This document shows positions 41,994 to 52,735 of a stretch of 64,000 nt of DNA, piece by piece. How positions within the stretch are numbered: the stretch's first letter is position 1; every line of letters starts with the position of its first letter. The notes under the pieces are model-generated. The model was not told the DNA's origin. It made no database searches and saw only the letters and a program-made list of their open reading frames with translations. The translations under genes were made by a program, and so were the position numbers. Source of the DNA: Agapetus fuscipes (lineage: Eukaryota; Arthropoda; Insecta; Trichoptera; Glossosomatidae); contig OX637345.1 in assembly GCA_951799405.1 (NCBI GenBank), forward strand, positions 7,378,001-7,442,000. The letters run 5' to 3'.

Positions 41994-42410
41994 CGTTCAG
42001 AAATTAATGAAGTGAGTCGTTTGATGTCGCCTTCATGGTTGATTCGCTTAAATCCATTCAATAATAAATTAAAAGTGAATCGGTTGATGTCACCTTCATG
42101 GTTCTTTCGCTAAAATCTATTCAAGAATAAATAAAAAAGGAATCGTTTGATGTTACCTTAATGGTTGATTCGCTTAAATCCATTCAAGAATAAATGAAAA
42201 GGGAATCAGTTTATACCATCTTCATGGTTCATTCGCTTAAATTCATTCAAGAATAAATGTATAGTGAATCTTTTGATGTCACCTGTATGGTTCATTCCCT
42301 AAAATCTGTTCAAAGATCAATGAAAAGTGAATTTTTTGATGTCATCATCATGGTACATGCGCTAAAATCTGTTCAAGGATTATTGAAAAGTGAATCCGAT
42401 TTCACCTTTA
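41994..42410 (+). repeat. 63-bp tandem repeat, about six to seven units
   Basis: GTGA(A/G)TC words lie at 42,012, 42,075, 42,138, 42,201, 42,264, 42,327 and 42,390, exactly 63 apart. The unit is GTGAATCNTTTGATGTCACC, TTCATGGTTCATTCGC and TAAAATC(C/T)(A/G)TTCAAG-AATAAATGAAAA. 63 bp is 21 codons, so open frames run across parts of it (41,916 and 42,257 in different frames). It shows no sign of being a gene. Confidence 0.9.
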
Positions 42411-42419
42411 CTGGACAAT

Positions 42420-43390
42420 GGGGCGGCCCATTGACAATTGACCACTCATCACTTGGGGGTACCTGTGTCCTGTATGGTCGCGTGATTGGATTGTTAGTGT
42501 CCACATCGATCGATAGGAAAGGGTCGTCCTGCCGTCAATTAGGTCCTGTCAGACCAATAATTATCGTCAATAATATATGGTCGGGCGTGTACGTGAAAAT
42601 CTGGAAGCTTACAATGAGTAGGTACTACAAGCACATACGTTGAGGCTGGTATGAGCACTTTTTCACTTTTACCAATCAGCTATGTTGTAAACATTAATAT
42701 AAATACATATAAGGGTAAATGAATAATGCATCGCTAATGCATTTTTGCAGTAGTTACCGAAAGGCCATGCCGTGTTGGAGACAGCTCCAATAGAGTTACT
42801 CGTGAAAATAAATAGGTTCTACATGCCATGCCACGGGGACAGCGCGGGAAGGCGTTGTACTATATTCGTAGCTAAGTTTAAATGGCTTAGTGAATTGCGT
42901 TCCTCTTTTCCGACACTTACAAGTAAGGGCTTTCTAAGCTTTTGTTTGGAGCATTTTGTTTGTATGCCCACGAAATCTAGAAATACGAAAGAGACCGCCT
43001 AGAGGCATTAGAGATGTGGTATATTGCAAACGATTTTGAGAAAAGTAAATCTTGTAAAATAAATTGAAATTGCAATTCAATCAAAAGTAGCCCCAAGTCA
43101 AATCATAACAATACGTTCAATATACTTCTATAGTAGGTACCCTATGCAGTGCACGCACATGGGCACGTCCATTTCACGACCGACCCAACACAACTATAGC
43201 GCCACTAGAGGTGCATCACCACACAACACGGCGGCGGGCATCTCCAACTCTCTTCAGCGCTGAACAGTGTTTACATCGCCTCTAAACATGCTTTATTAAT
43301 AACTCCGAGATGCTCTACGTGTCATATGCTGGGGACGTCACTGCCACACAGCGGCGTAGCTAGCGTATGCAACTGCAAAACTCTTTAAGG
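42420..43390. other. No gene recognised; partial LTR at 43,015-43,110
   Basis: The end TAAAATAAATTGAAATTGC..AAGTCAAATCATAACA resembles the 3' end of the solo LTR at 52,736-53,054. The rest is unassigned. Confidence 0.45.
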
Positions 43391-43563
43391 TTTCGTCAAA
43401 CAGTAAGCGTTTTTAGCGCGCGTCAAGGCGCCAAAGCGTCCAGGACCAAAGCGCTGTGTTGTGTTGCACTGAGCATGTTCAAGCCGTCAAATGCACAGTA
43501 CATGAGCACGTTAAAGCGCTGCCGCCTTGACGCGCGCTAAGAACGCTTCCTGTTTGACGAAGC
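43391..43563. mobile_element. MITE with about 40-bp inverted ends
   Basis: TTTCGTCAAACAGTAAGCG and AGCGCGCGTCAAGGCG at the left are mirrored by CGCCTTGACGCGCGCT and CGCTTCCTGTTTGACGAA at the right. 173 bp, no coding sequence. Confidence 0.8.
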
Positions 43564-43890
43564 TTTCATTGAGACACTCTTTTGTTATTTTAGTTTAGGC
43601 ATAACTGTTTTATGTATGAATGTATAGTTCCTTGAACTCTAACAGTTTTTTACAATCTAGTTGTATTCGTGACTTCTGTTTAGATCAAAAATTTGTACGC
43701 CCCCTTAGGCCATACACAAAATGGCACAAAAACTTTTTGAAAATCCTCAACCCATTGACTACTTTTTCTCTCTTGTACTTGTTTCCCACTGCTTTTCCGC
43801 TAGGTGTGACCAGTAGCTCCGTAAATGTGTCTCCATTCTTTCCTTGCGCACGTCTTTCATATCTTCGACATTAATTACCTACTCTTACTT

Positions 43891-43988
43891 CACATGAGGC
43901 ATGTGCAAGCGCGAACTTGTACGTGTCTGGTTGTGGGAATGCATGTAATGTGAATCTCCAATGTAAAATATCTTTGCAACTTAGATTA
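43891..43988 (+). repeat. Family D 3' part
   Basis: TCACATGAGGCATGTGCAAG to GCAACTTAGATTAG. Confidence 0.65.
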
Positions 43989-44439
43989 GTTGCATGCTCT
44001 TCTCTTTTTCTCTGTCTGCAGATTCCAATTATTAGCGATCTCGCTTATTTCATTGCATTCTTTTCTAGGTCATGGAATGACCGATATAACAGAAAATGAA
44101 TAAAAAAAAAATCCATCTAAAAAAAACCCTTGATTAGTACCGCGTTTGATTCTACACGATTTTTTAATATTTTTTATTTTTTTATTGGATCCCTAAATTT
44201 CTAGCTACACCCATTGACTTAGTGACACTTATGAAACATAGATACCTAGCTAACTATTTTGTTTGACAGTCCTAGGTGTGATGTCACCTCAGTATATACA
44301 TGGTGTGTTCCAAGAGATCTAAGACTAGTACTATGATATTTTGAGCTTTGTTAAACGTAGCCCGATGTTGCCGAAGTTTTGGAAAAATTCAACGTTGTCA
44401 ATGGAAGAGACACTAAGACAATGCTTCAAAATTAAAATC

Positions 44440-44830
44440 CCTGCTTGGAAATGTGGGTATACCGTCGGATGCTAAAAAATCCTTGGATGAATCGAGTAAT
44501 AAATGCCGTGGATCTTTCGCGTATGAATACCAGAGCGGAACTTACGTATTTCCGTCAGAAGGCAAAACTTGAGTTATTTCGGCTACGTAAACAAAAACGA
44601 CAATTATTCGCTCCTACATCTCATCATACCGGGAAGATGAGCTCCAGGTCAAAGGAGAACCTGAGATAGTGGTTCGGCAGAAGCACAAGATTGCTATTTC
44701 GTAACTCAGGTGCAAATTGATATGAGCATCGCTAACCTTAGCATTGAAGAGGCCTTAAAAGATCAAGAGGAAGTATCATCACATTTTTCATACAATACCG
44801 CCCTTGCGCCCTTCCAGTGACAGTAGTCAC
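44440..44830 (+). pseudogene. LINE C-terminal remnant, third lineage
   Basis: Broken frames read EMWVYRRMLKNPWMNRVINA, RMNTRAELTYFRQKAKLELF and VQIDMSIANLSIEEAL, the EMW.YRRMLKI.W region of endonuclease-RT LINEs. A CATCATCATCATCAATGCCGAC tail follows. Confidence 0.7.
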
Positions 44831-45341
44831 GAAACGGCGCACTACAAATCATCATCATCATCATCAATGCCGACTTAGTCGTCACTTGCGAACCCTTTTT
44901 TTTTTTTTTTAATTATTTATTTTCAATATAATAATACCTACATATTTTTATTTAATGACTACTTCAGCCAAACTGCATAGCAGTTTGTTGGCCGATTGTA
45001 TTTTTTGTGCATATCTTTTTAATTAAATTAAGTAATATTTTAATTAAATTAAATTAAGGGCATATTGAGAGCAATAGCAATAGTACCTTTCGGTACTATT
45101 CACACGCAGCAATTCCATGGCTCAACTGCCACCTAACATGAACTTCATGATGGATCAGCCATGATGTGAATAAATAACCCTGTTTGGGAATAATGCGAAA
45201 CTTGCACTAAGCGGCTTAGGGCCTGTTGCACCAACCTCCAATCAATATTTGATTGACACATCAAAGTTGATTGCTTAATTCTGGTAAGGACCTCGGTTGT
45301 TTTTTTCTCGGAAGTAGATAAACAGGAAATATGATGTTCAT

Positions 45342-45578
45342 CCTTGACTTATAGGTTGGTATGAGGCTGACCACCCATACTGTAAAAAATGGTTCACTTT
45401 GCCAATGTCACCCCTGTTTCAGGGAATGTCGGCAAGAGTTGCAGGGCTTATGTTCATTTGAGGTTTGGATTTTATTTGTAAGCGCGAACTACACGTGTTT
45501 GTTTGTGGGCATACATCTGAGAGCTTTGAATGAATATATCCTTGCAACTTAGATTATAGATAGATTATAGATAGATCA
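45342..45578 (+). repeat. Family D repeat
   Basis: Starts CCTTGACTTATAGGTTGG, ends CTTAGATTATAGATAGATT; a central piece around the second CATGTG block is missing. Confidence 0.75.
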
Positions 45579-45965
45579 GCTGACTTACGTATATGCAACC
45601 AATTATTTGATTTGAAAGGAAGAAATCACACTTAATTTTGATTTTTGTCTGATTGGAGTTTGATGCAACAGGCCCCTTAGTATCGTGTTTTTTTAACAGA
45701 TCTGTCTTGAAGCATTGTGAACACTTCTTGTATAATTCAGAGACTTGCAGTAACACCGCCCAAGAGCGGAACGCTTTCAGTTTTACTCCGAAGGTAAACA
45801 AGGAACTTTCGTTTTGTCTAGTCCAAACTCGGTCTCTGCTTATACGAGAACTGCAATGCAATTGCATCGCAAGGACGGCAAAGTTTAAATGCACCCAGAT
45901 AAGCAGAAGTCTGCAATTTGTGTTTTGCAGAAATTAAATTTAGATATCTGCTAGGATCTCACTTA
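45579..45965. other. No gene recognised
   Basis: The plus frame 45,653-45,937 contains NSETCSNTAQERNAFSFTPK, which could be a decayed retroelement end, but I cannot name it. Confidence 0.4.
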
Positions 45966-45969
45966 TCGT

Positions 45970-46105
45970 TCTTCAAGGGAACCCAACCGGAAGAAGAACT
46001 CTTGGAAGGCATCCGAAGAGATGGCTTGATAGCTGGCAGTCTGGATCACAGGAGGAAGTAGCGGCACAAACAGATACATCGGATCTATAAAAGGAAGAAG
46101 AAAAA
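45970..46105 (+). pseudogene. LINE C-terminal scrap
   Basis: NPTGRRTLGRHPKRWLDSWQ is the GRPRKRW.D motif of LINE ORF2 C-termini, followed by a few degraded codons. Confidence 0.55.
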
Positions 46106-46161
46106 GACCTTCTAATACTGAGAAGGATTGGATTATTGCTTAATTTTTTTTTTTAAGATAG

Positions 46162-46375
46162 TCCGGTCGTTAGTTCAGTTGGTAGAGTGCTTGCATGCCA
46201 TGACGAGTGCTCGGGAGTGCTTAGTCTTCACAATAAATAAGTACCAGCCTCCTCGGGAGCTAGAAAATCCTCACTTCACTGAAGTGGTTGGCGCAAGGCC
46301 AGTCCCCTCACCTGGAAAAATAAGTAGGTTGCACTCACCCTATGCGACCCCTTCGAGGAAAACGCGACAGGAAGA
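46162..46375 (+). repeat. SINE family A copy
   Basis: TCCGGTCGTTAGTTCAGTTGG head, GGGAGCTAGAAAATCC and AAGTGGTTGGCGCAAGGCC body, AAACGCGACAGGAAG tail. Confidence 0.7.
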
Positions 46376-46667
46376 TAAACTAAATATGTTGCTTATAGTA
46401 GCGTCACTGAGTAGAAACCTGCATCGTGTAAGGTGGGACAAGAGAATGATGGAGACATGCTCAAACTCTCGTCGTCATCAACATCATCATTAATGGCACG
46501 ATAACCCGGGGCAGGTCTGGACCGCCTTGATGAAAACCAGCCACCGCTGCCTGTCCACGCCTTCCTCCTCCAGTCCCATACTACTATCGCACGGCAGTCC
46601 ACCAACACTCCACCCTACCTCCTTAATCTGCTCTTTCTCCTCGTATCTGTCCTGTATGTATAAAAAA

Positions 46668-46994
46668 CGCAACTAAGCTACACACATAGTATAACTTCTT
46701 GCCTACGTTATTCCCGAAGGGGTCGCGTGTGGCGATTTGGAACCTATTTGTTTGTACGGGTAATGGGGCCGGCCTCACCAACCACTTTCAGTTGAAGTGG
46801 GGGTTTCCCAGCTCCCGGGGGGGGGGGGCTGGTACTCATTTCTTGTGAACGGTGAGTACACCTTGACGGTATTTATTCTGGGTTTGAATTGGGCATTGAA
46901 GCGGGAAATCATTTCTGACACCCTCGGTGGGGATCGAACCCTTGCCTTCGGCATGAAATGCAAACATTCTACCAACTGAGCTATCGACCGGACT
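46668..46994 (-). repeat. SINE family A, near full length
   Basis: On the minus strand: CCGGTCGATAGCTCAGTTGG at 46,990, GGGTTCGATCCCC box, GGAAACCCCCACTTCAACTG, and CTATGTGTGTAGCTTAGTTGC at the 3' end. Confidence 0.8.
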
Positions 46995-47240
46995 TTGTAC
47001 GAGCTTGGTCGTCGCTAAAAAAGCGCTAATTCATAATTCATAAAATAATGAAGCAAGACCTACTGTAAGGCTGGATGGACCTTTGATGACCGGTATTTGG
47101 GAAAGGTCTATGAATTTTTCAACCCAGCAAAGAGCATTTTTGAAAATGCAAATGGTATTTTTTTGTGTTCCGTCAGGATTTGAACCCACAATTTTCCATT
47201 TACGAGTCCGAAGTGTTGCCACTGGACTACGGACTGGTCA
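46995..47240 (-). repeat. SINE family B copy
   Basis: Head complement at 47,150-47,240 (CCAGTCCGTAGTCCAGTGG), body GGTCCATCCAGCCTTACAG. It abuts the SINE A copy. Confidence 0.75.
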
Positions 47241-47249
47241 TTTATGTGT

Positions 47250-47755
47250 CTTGAATCTCCGCCATACATTTCGGTACAAACTACGGGATTTGGTGCTTAT
47301 GAAAAAAATTACAACTCGCAGTTTTTAAACTCGTTTTTAACACGTACTTAAAAGGTTTTCTTGACCGAAACCATAGACAAACCGGACGTGTGAAAAGGGG
47401 TTCGATTCAGATGTGAATCTTCTTAGAAATTGTCTTCTGTTCTGGGAACGTTTTACAGCACACGGAACCTTGAAAATGAACATGTATGTGGCTTGTGTGC
47501 AATAAGTTATTTATGAGTTAACGTTACGTATAGAGGAATGTGTATTGCTCGTGGTACATAATGTGTATTTCCCGCATTCACGTGCAATCCCTAAAATTGA
47601 TAGCGCTAAAATATTCAAACCCTCCTCCCTCTATGTCTCTGTATCCTTTACGCCATTTTCAATTTTCATATTACACGATGCACGCTGATGCTGTTGTTTT
47701 TCGTATAAGATTTTTTTTTCTTATTCGGAAAACACAGCATTACTTTATCTATGAT
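47250..47755. other. No feature recognised
   Basis: AT-rich sequence; the frame at 47,540-47,890 ends inside the family D palindrome and is not convincing. Confidence 0.45.
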
Positions 47756-47757
47756 AC

Positions 47758-47905
47758 ATCTATAATCTCAGTTACAAAGATATATTTAAATTTAAGGCTC
47801 AAATGTGAATCAACTTTTTACAGCATTGGGGGTAAGCCCTACCTATTACTAATAGGTAGGGCTTACCCCCAATGCTGTATAAGCTATTAGTCAAGGAACA
47901 CAACT
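47758..47905 (-). repeat. Family D copy containing a 61-nt perfect palindrome
   Basis: The usual ACAGTATGGGTGGTCAGCC region has become two 30-bp arms around one C at 47,849 (arms 47,819-47,848 and 47,850-47,879; ACAGCATTGGGGGTAAGCCC). Confidence 0.85.
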
Positions 47906-48289
47906 TGTCTATGGTTTTGGTCGCGAAATGTATGGGATCGCCGGACCATAGACAAACCAGGAAGAATTCGTTTTGTGTGAAACATTCGTTTAATCATCGA
48001 TGATTGGATTTTGGAAATTTAAAAACGCCACTTAATACCACGCTCGGTAAACGACAGTTGTTTACGAAAATGTAAACTTCTCTATGATGTTGATGAATTG
48101 GTAAATTTAATGTTGAAAGAAACGATGCGTTATTGTAATTCAAACACGTCTAATTTGGTGTCTAAGTCAAGATGTAGAAAGCAAGGAAATGTAGGTTTTC
48201 ACTATTACGTATTCTGTTGTTTTTGAGAGGTCCGATCAACAGTTATATCCCTTAGTATGCTTCTCTGCCGTCCACTCACATCATACCTG
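47906..48289. other. No feature recognised
   Basis: Unique-looking sequence before the LINE 3' end. Confidence 0.45.
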
Positions 48290-48995
48290 TAACTGTAACT
48301 GTAACTCTGTCGCCATTCCGCTAGGGCTGGCCAGAGCCTCTGCAGAGTTGCCTCCATTTTTTCCTATCCTGACATACCTCTTTCAATTCCTTCATATCCA
48401 TCACCTTTTTCATGCATTTTCTTCTTTTACGCTCACTTTGTATATCCCATTCTTTCACAATCTCCTCAATCTGATCACTCCATACTTTTCTCGGTCGTCC
48501 CTTCCCTCTTTTTCCTTTCACACTTTCTTTGTATACATACTTTGTCAGTCTATCATCTTTCATTCTTTCCACATGCCCAAACCATCTCATCACATTCTTT
48601 TGTACTTTAACTTTCACATCCTCTTTCAAATTACATTCTTTTTTTACCCATTCATTCCTAACTCTATCCCTCAAAGTTTTTCCTGTCATACTTCTCAAAT
48701 GCTTCATTTCCACCGTACATACTTTACTCATTTCGCTATCATTCACTGTCCATGCTTCACTTCCATACATCAAAGTCGGTAACAATATGCCATTGTGTAC
48801 CGCCATTCTCAGATCCATCGTCAATCGCTTGTTCTTTGCTATTCTTCCTATTGCACCGACCACTTGCTTTCCCTTGCACACCCTATTCTCAAGTTCTCTT
48901 GTCATCTTTCCATTCTTTTCAAACATACTTCCCAAGTATCTAAATTCATCCACAATTTCAACTTTCGTACCTACCTCAATGGTTAAAAGTTGCAA
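48290..48995 (-). pseudogene. LINE ORF2 C-terminal third, longest open copy
   Basis: A 224-residue open frame. It contains FRYLGSMFEKNGKMTREL, LLPTLMYGSEAWTVN, MKHLRSMTGKTLRDRVRNEW, MRWFGHVERMKDDRLTKYVY and KKWRQLCRGSGQP. YLGS and LLYGSE-type motifs mark the thumb region of RTE/endonuclease-RT LINEs. The palm and endonuclease are absent (5' truncation near 49,010). The 3' tail is repeated GTTACA. The plus-strand frames here are shadows. It is probably a fairly young insertion because the frame is intact. Confidence 0.85.
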
Positions 48996-49019
48996 CTGCC
49001 AATTGTATAGAAATATAAC

Positions 49020-49373
49020 TAGCGTTGTATCGAAGTGAGTTTGCGGATAAAAAATGACACAATAGGGTATTTCAGGAGTAGAGTGGGCTGTTCGCGCGGA
49101 ATTCAGCTACGGAAGTAAAGCCTTTGTAGAGTCGAGCCGCGCTCTCGCGGCTTCGTGCGAGGACAGTGATGGACAAAGTACGGCCCGCCAACGGTCCTTC
49201 GACATAAATAAAACGGAAATTCGACGGAAAAACACATTCAGAAACCGACTTACTGTTTTAAGCACGTTTTCGCGCTGCTGTTACTTCGTAAGTTACTTCG
49301 TCACAGCTCAAACTTGCATTCGAAAATGTTCTGGCAAATCAAAAGCAATTTCATATGTCTCCATGGCAGGAAT
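49020..49373. other. No gene recognised
   Basis: A locally GC-richer stretch (GTCGAGCCGCGCTCTCGCGG near 49,133) without an assignable feature. Confidence 0.4.
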
Positions 49374-49567
49374 CTAAATCTAAGCTGCAAAGATATATAT
49401 CATTTAAGATTCATATTAAACGAATTCCAACAAGCAGATATGTATAACTTCGCGCTAACACATGCCGCATGTGGACCTACAATATACTTAAAAACCAAAT
49501 CTCAAATGAACATAAGCCCTGCAACTCTTGCCGACCTTCCCTGAAACAGGAGTGACATTGGCAAAGC
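49374..49567 (-). repeat. Family D repeat
   Basis: AATCTAAATCTAAGCTGCAAAG to CAGGAGTGACATTGGCAAAG; the 5' end is cut. Confidence 0.7.
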
Positions 49568-49610
49568 ATGATGACCTTCGAATAAAAGTTAAATTGTAAT
49601 TGTTAACATT

Positions 49611-49859
49611 TCGACTGCTCCAAGGAAGGCAGCACTAAGTCAAAAAAGATAGTTTTGCAGGAAAGCCAATTGAATGTTAATTTATTCCATGGAGTACAAT
49701 GCATAAACTATTTTTTAAATTCATTTATTAACGAATTTAAAAGAGATAGAGACTCGGCTGTCATCTTGGAATGAAAACAATGATTTGTTACCTTCAGAAA
49801 TGGAAATAAGTCAAAAACCTAAATTTCGGAGTTACTTCCTTCTTCCTTGGAGCAGTCGA
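49611..49859 (+). mobile_element. MITE with CTCCAAGGAAG inverted termini (copy 2)
   Basis: TCGACTGCTCCAAGGAAGG and CTTCCTTGGAGCAGTCGA are the ends; 249 bp, no coding. The interior is almost the same as 19,319-19,605. Confidence 0.85.
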
Positions 49860-50046
49860 TTTGTGCAGGTGTGTATGCTGTAATATTTGTATAACTCGTA
49901 TTATAAATAGTTTCAACAAAAAATGCATTTTTCGTATAATTCTGTCTCTCCTCTGAATGTTTTATAACTTTTTGGTCCCCCATTAAGAAAGTTTGCCCAC
50001 CACTGTGCGAGAAGAAAACGGAGAAAAATACCTACGTCTCGAGGCA

Positions 50047-50212
50047 GTACCCCGAGTATAAAACATGCGTAAATCTCACCTCGATCGCGTAAATCGAAAA
50101 AATGTATGAAAACTATATCACTCACTAGGAGTGTCGTCGTATATTACATACATACATTCTCGATTTATGCGAACGAGGGGAGTTTATTCAATGTTTTATT
50201 CTTGGAGTACAG
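50047..50212. mobile_element. Inverted-repeat MITE (CCCCGAGTATAAAACAT ends)
   Basis: The left ACCCCGAGTATAAAACATGCG and the right ATGTTTTATTCTTGGAGTAC are mirror images, with inner AATCTCACCTCGATCGCG and CTCGATTTATGCGAACGAGG. Single ends occur at 19,038, 25,559 and 54,975. Confidence 0.65.
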
Positions 50213-50280
50213 GGGAGAAATTTTTAAATTGAAAAAAAAAATCCTAAACAAAATATGGGTATCTAATGTCCGGTGCTATT

Positions 50281-50505
50281 CTTAGACATTTTAGTCGTCC
50301 GTTGAGCCCATGCTTTGACAAACTTATGATGCATTTGTATGAAGACCTGTCAATCCAAGATGGCCGCAAGTGAACAGCTGATTAGTCTTCATACATATAT
50401 TACCAAAATTCGGTAGGTAAAAAATGACCGTGGTGATGAGATTTTCAGCCCAGGCATTATTAGTTTGTCAAAGCGTGAGCTCAACCGACGACTAAAATGT
50501 CTAAG
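50281..50505. mobile_element. MITE with 44-bp inverted ends and a core shared with 59.9 kb
   Basis: CTTAGACATTTTAGTCGTCC and its mirror GGACGACTAAAATGTCTAAG-like right end (one difference) bound 225 bp. The core CAATCCAAGATGGCCGCAAG and CAGCTGATTAGTCTT also forms the core of 59,921-60,060, which has different outer arms. Confidence 0.75.
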
Positions 50506-50529
50506 ATATCAGCACTAAATTGAAATTAT

Positions 50530-50800
50530 ATTTTTTTCTCGGCGAGCAAACTTCACACTTGTATGGGATTACGGCCCTTAGCAACCAATTACAAAATATT
50601 TGTTTGACTTTTCCTTCGCAATCCGGCCGTGTCGCGTCACAATTTTGACTATTTCAATTCATAATTCTCATTGTTAATGGACAAATTCCAGAGAAAACAA
50701 AATTGTTACATCACACGGCCAGATTGCTAAGGAAAATACAAACAAATATTTTGTATCAGTTGTTAAGGATCCTAGTTACATAGAAATTTGCCTGCTGAGA
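50530..50800. mobile_element. Palindromic MITE, GCAACC family, most complete copy
   Basis: The left half (GGCGAGCAAACTTCACACTTG, AGCAACCAATTACAAAATATT, CCGGCCGTGTCGCGTCACAA) is mirrored by the right half (TTACATCACACGGCCAGATTG, ACAAATATTTTGTATCAGTTG, AAATTTGCCTGCTGAG). Halves occur at eight or more other sites. Confidence 0.7.
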
Positions 50801-51059
50801 AAATGCTCTTAATTCAAATTTGTTCTTTATTCAATTTTGGAGTCTTTCACTTGCCTATCTCTCCATTGTCATAACAGTCCCACAACGTAACTGTTCGTTT
50901 ATGTAACTAAAAAAATGAAGTAAATTAAATGTTTTCAGCATTTTCGCAAATACGTAACTGTTGATTATACAATTATTATTTTCATTGTGGAAAATGTGAC
51001 GTAACAGTTTTAAGTTTGTAGAAAAAAAATGTTTCAATATATTGTTGTTAAATTATTTA

Positions 51060-51690
51060 TTAATTAGTATATTAAATTTAAAATGGCGCCTCTGTCAAAT
51101 CTTCCTATCATTTTTGATAAAAAAATCTCATAAAGGTATTTCACCAATCTCTTTTTAATTTGATTGTTTTCTGATTAATTAATCATCTATCTAATCAAAA
51201 CGTGGCTTTTAGTATTGTAGATAATATGTATCGAAAATTTTGCGATCGATCTTAAATCAATTCACACCTACTTGTAAAATAAAAATTGTTACATTTTGAC
51301 TGTTGCGAACAGGCATGCAAATGAAAACATTCCAAATTCAAATTTGAAAAAAAAGTTCATTAAGTTGCAAACGTGTAAAAGAACTTTTTATTATGATTGA
51401 AATTTGGTGTGTTCCAATTTAGATTTTTCTCGGTAGCCAAACATCACCTTTCTATGTGATTAGGATCCTAAACAACCAATAATAAAATATCAGTTATTCT
51501 TTCTCAACAGCAACCAGGACGAAAGCTGTTGTATTCGCGAGCTGTTCATAATATGAAATGAAAAATTCCGTTATAGTAGGTACTTATTTCCTTACCTGGA
51601 TTTATTTTTCAAATGTTGCAACACTTTTATCACGCTGTCATGCTCGTAAAAGAACATTGAAAATTCCATTAGAATAGGTATTCTTTTTTT
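51060..51690. other. Unassigned, one MITE half
   Basis: 51,425-51,545 is a GCAACC-family half (TCGGTAGCCAAACATCACC, AACAACCAATAATAAAATATC). The remainder is not assigned. Confidence 0.45.
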
Positions 51691-51719
51691 GAAAAAAATT
51701 CACCATGCAGATTTCATTT

Positions 51720-51992
51720 TCAGTTTCGGTCCCGCTGCGGACAGACGCGCACGGCGCTTCGCTTTCCATGCATAGAAAATTATTATCATTTCATACACTT
51801 TCGGGCTGTATGTGGAAAAAATGGTTTGGGGGATGCCCGCATAGCGTCGCGTCGAGGTCAAGGTCGCGAAAGGGGTTCGAAGAAAGAGGAAGAAGGGGGA
51901 AGGGGAGGGTGTTGCTATGGAAACCGAAAACAAAGATGGCCGAGCCGAAAGTATATTATAATATATCTTCCTCTCTCGAGTCTGTTACATAA
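51720..51992 (+). promoter_or_regulatory. GC/CpG-richer segment with an X-box-like site; possible promoter
   Basis: The segment stands out from its AT-rich surroundings (GACAGACGCGCACGGCGC, GCGTCGCGTCGAGG). GTTGCTATGGAAAC at 51,911-51,924 is close to the RFX X-box pattern (GTTRCC N1-3 GGYAAC). Twelve bases on, ATGGCCGAGCCGAAAG opens a short 18-codon frame; AAA|GTATAT could be a weak donor. No downstream exon was identified. Confidence 0.3.
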
Positions 51993-52136
51993 CTTTTGCG
52001 ATTGTTTTGTGTTTTGCTTGACTGGCTGAAGAAGGGTAGCCGAGATGATATTATGAAAACAATTATGAACTCTTCACTTATCTAAATCTAATCATTTATA
52101 ATCTTATGTTTATCTTGTAATTATTATAATTTATTT

Positions 52137-52240
52137 CCTTGACTTATAGGTTGGTACGAGGCTGCCCACCCAGACTGTAAAAAAATGGTTCACAACGCCA
52201 ATGTCACCCCTGTTTCAGGAAAGGTCGCCAAGAGTTGCAT
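52137..52240 (+). repeat. Family D 5' part
   Basis: CCTTGACTTATAGGTTGG to CAAGAGTTGCATG, then truncated by an LTR fragment. Confidence 0.7.
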
Positions 52241-52242
52241 GT

Positions 52243-52430
52243 CTAGAGTCTAGAACATGCAAGTATCGTCTCTTTCGTACCTATATATACGAGCCGCTTA
52301 AAACATTGTGACGCAAAGTCGATAGAGCTAGAAAAGTACTGTGTAATCGTATATTGTACAAAATAAATCCTGTTAAATAAATAAATCGCAGTTTAATTGA
52401 AAAAAAAAACAAGTAAAAATCATACAAATA
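52243..52430 (+). repeat. Partial LTR related to the solo LTR at 52.7 kb
   Basis: AACATGCAAGTATCGTCTC, TATATATACGAGCCG, AAATAAATCCTG and AGTTTAATTGAAAAA parallel the 3' half of 52,736-53,054. Confidence 0.65.
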
Positions 52431-52735
52431 GGATTTTTCAGGTTCACACCAGGAAAGTTTGCCTATGCGCTAACTTACACGTGGCTGCTTTTATAGTTAT
52501 GGACTGTAAACCAAAAGTTCTTTTAGTTAACGTACAAATCGTTGATAATAAATTAATTATACTTTATCTGTCATCACGTTATTGGAGCGTGATTTCCGAT
52601 AAAGCGAACCGATAATTAGATAACATTTTGCTAATGTTATATCAAATACTATACAGACGTACATTCTTATAGGATAGTTTTACCTACCTACTTAGCAAAG
52701 ATCCATGGGCGAGCATCCCATACAGGCAAATGTAT

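Noticed and set aside
41994..42410. CRISPR-like array
   Set aside because: Units are contiguous with no unique spacers; it is a simple tandem repeat in a eukaryotic genome.
46970..46994. A tRNA gene
   Set aside because: The A- and B-box-like words belong to SINE heads (also at 4.66, 22.9, 46.2, 54.4 and 55.4 kb); no complete cloverleaf could be drawn.
48348..49038. Plus-strand frames of 144 and 169 residues opposite the LINE
   Set aside because: They are antisense to an intact LINE frame with clear protein motifs; Phe/Ser/His-rich shadows.
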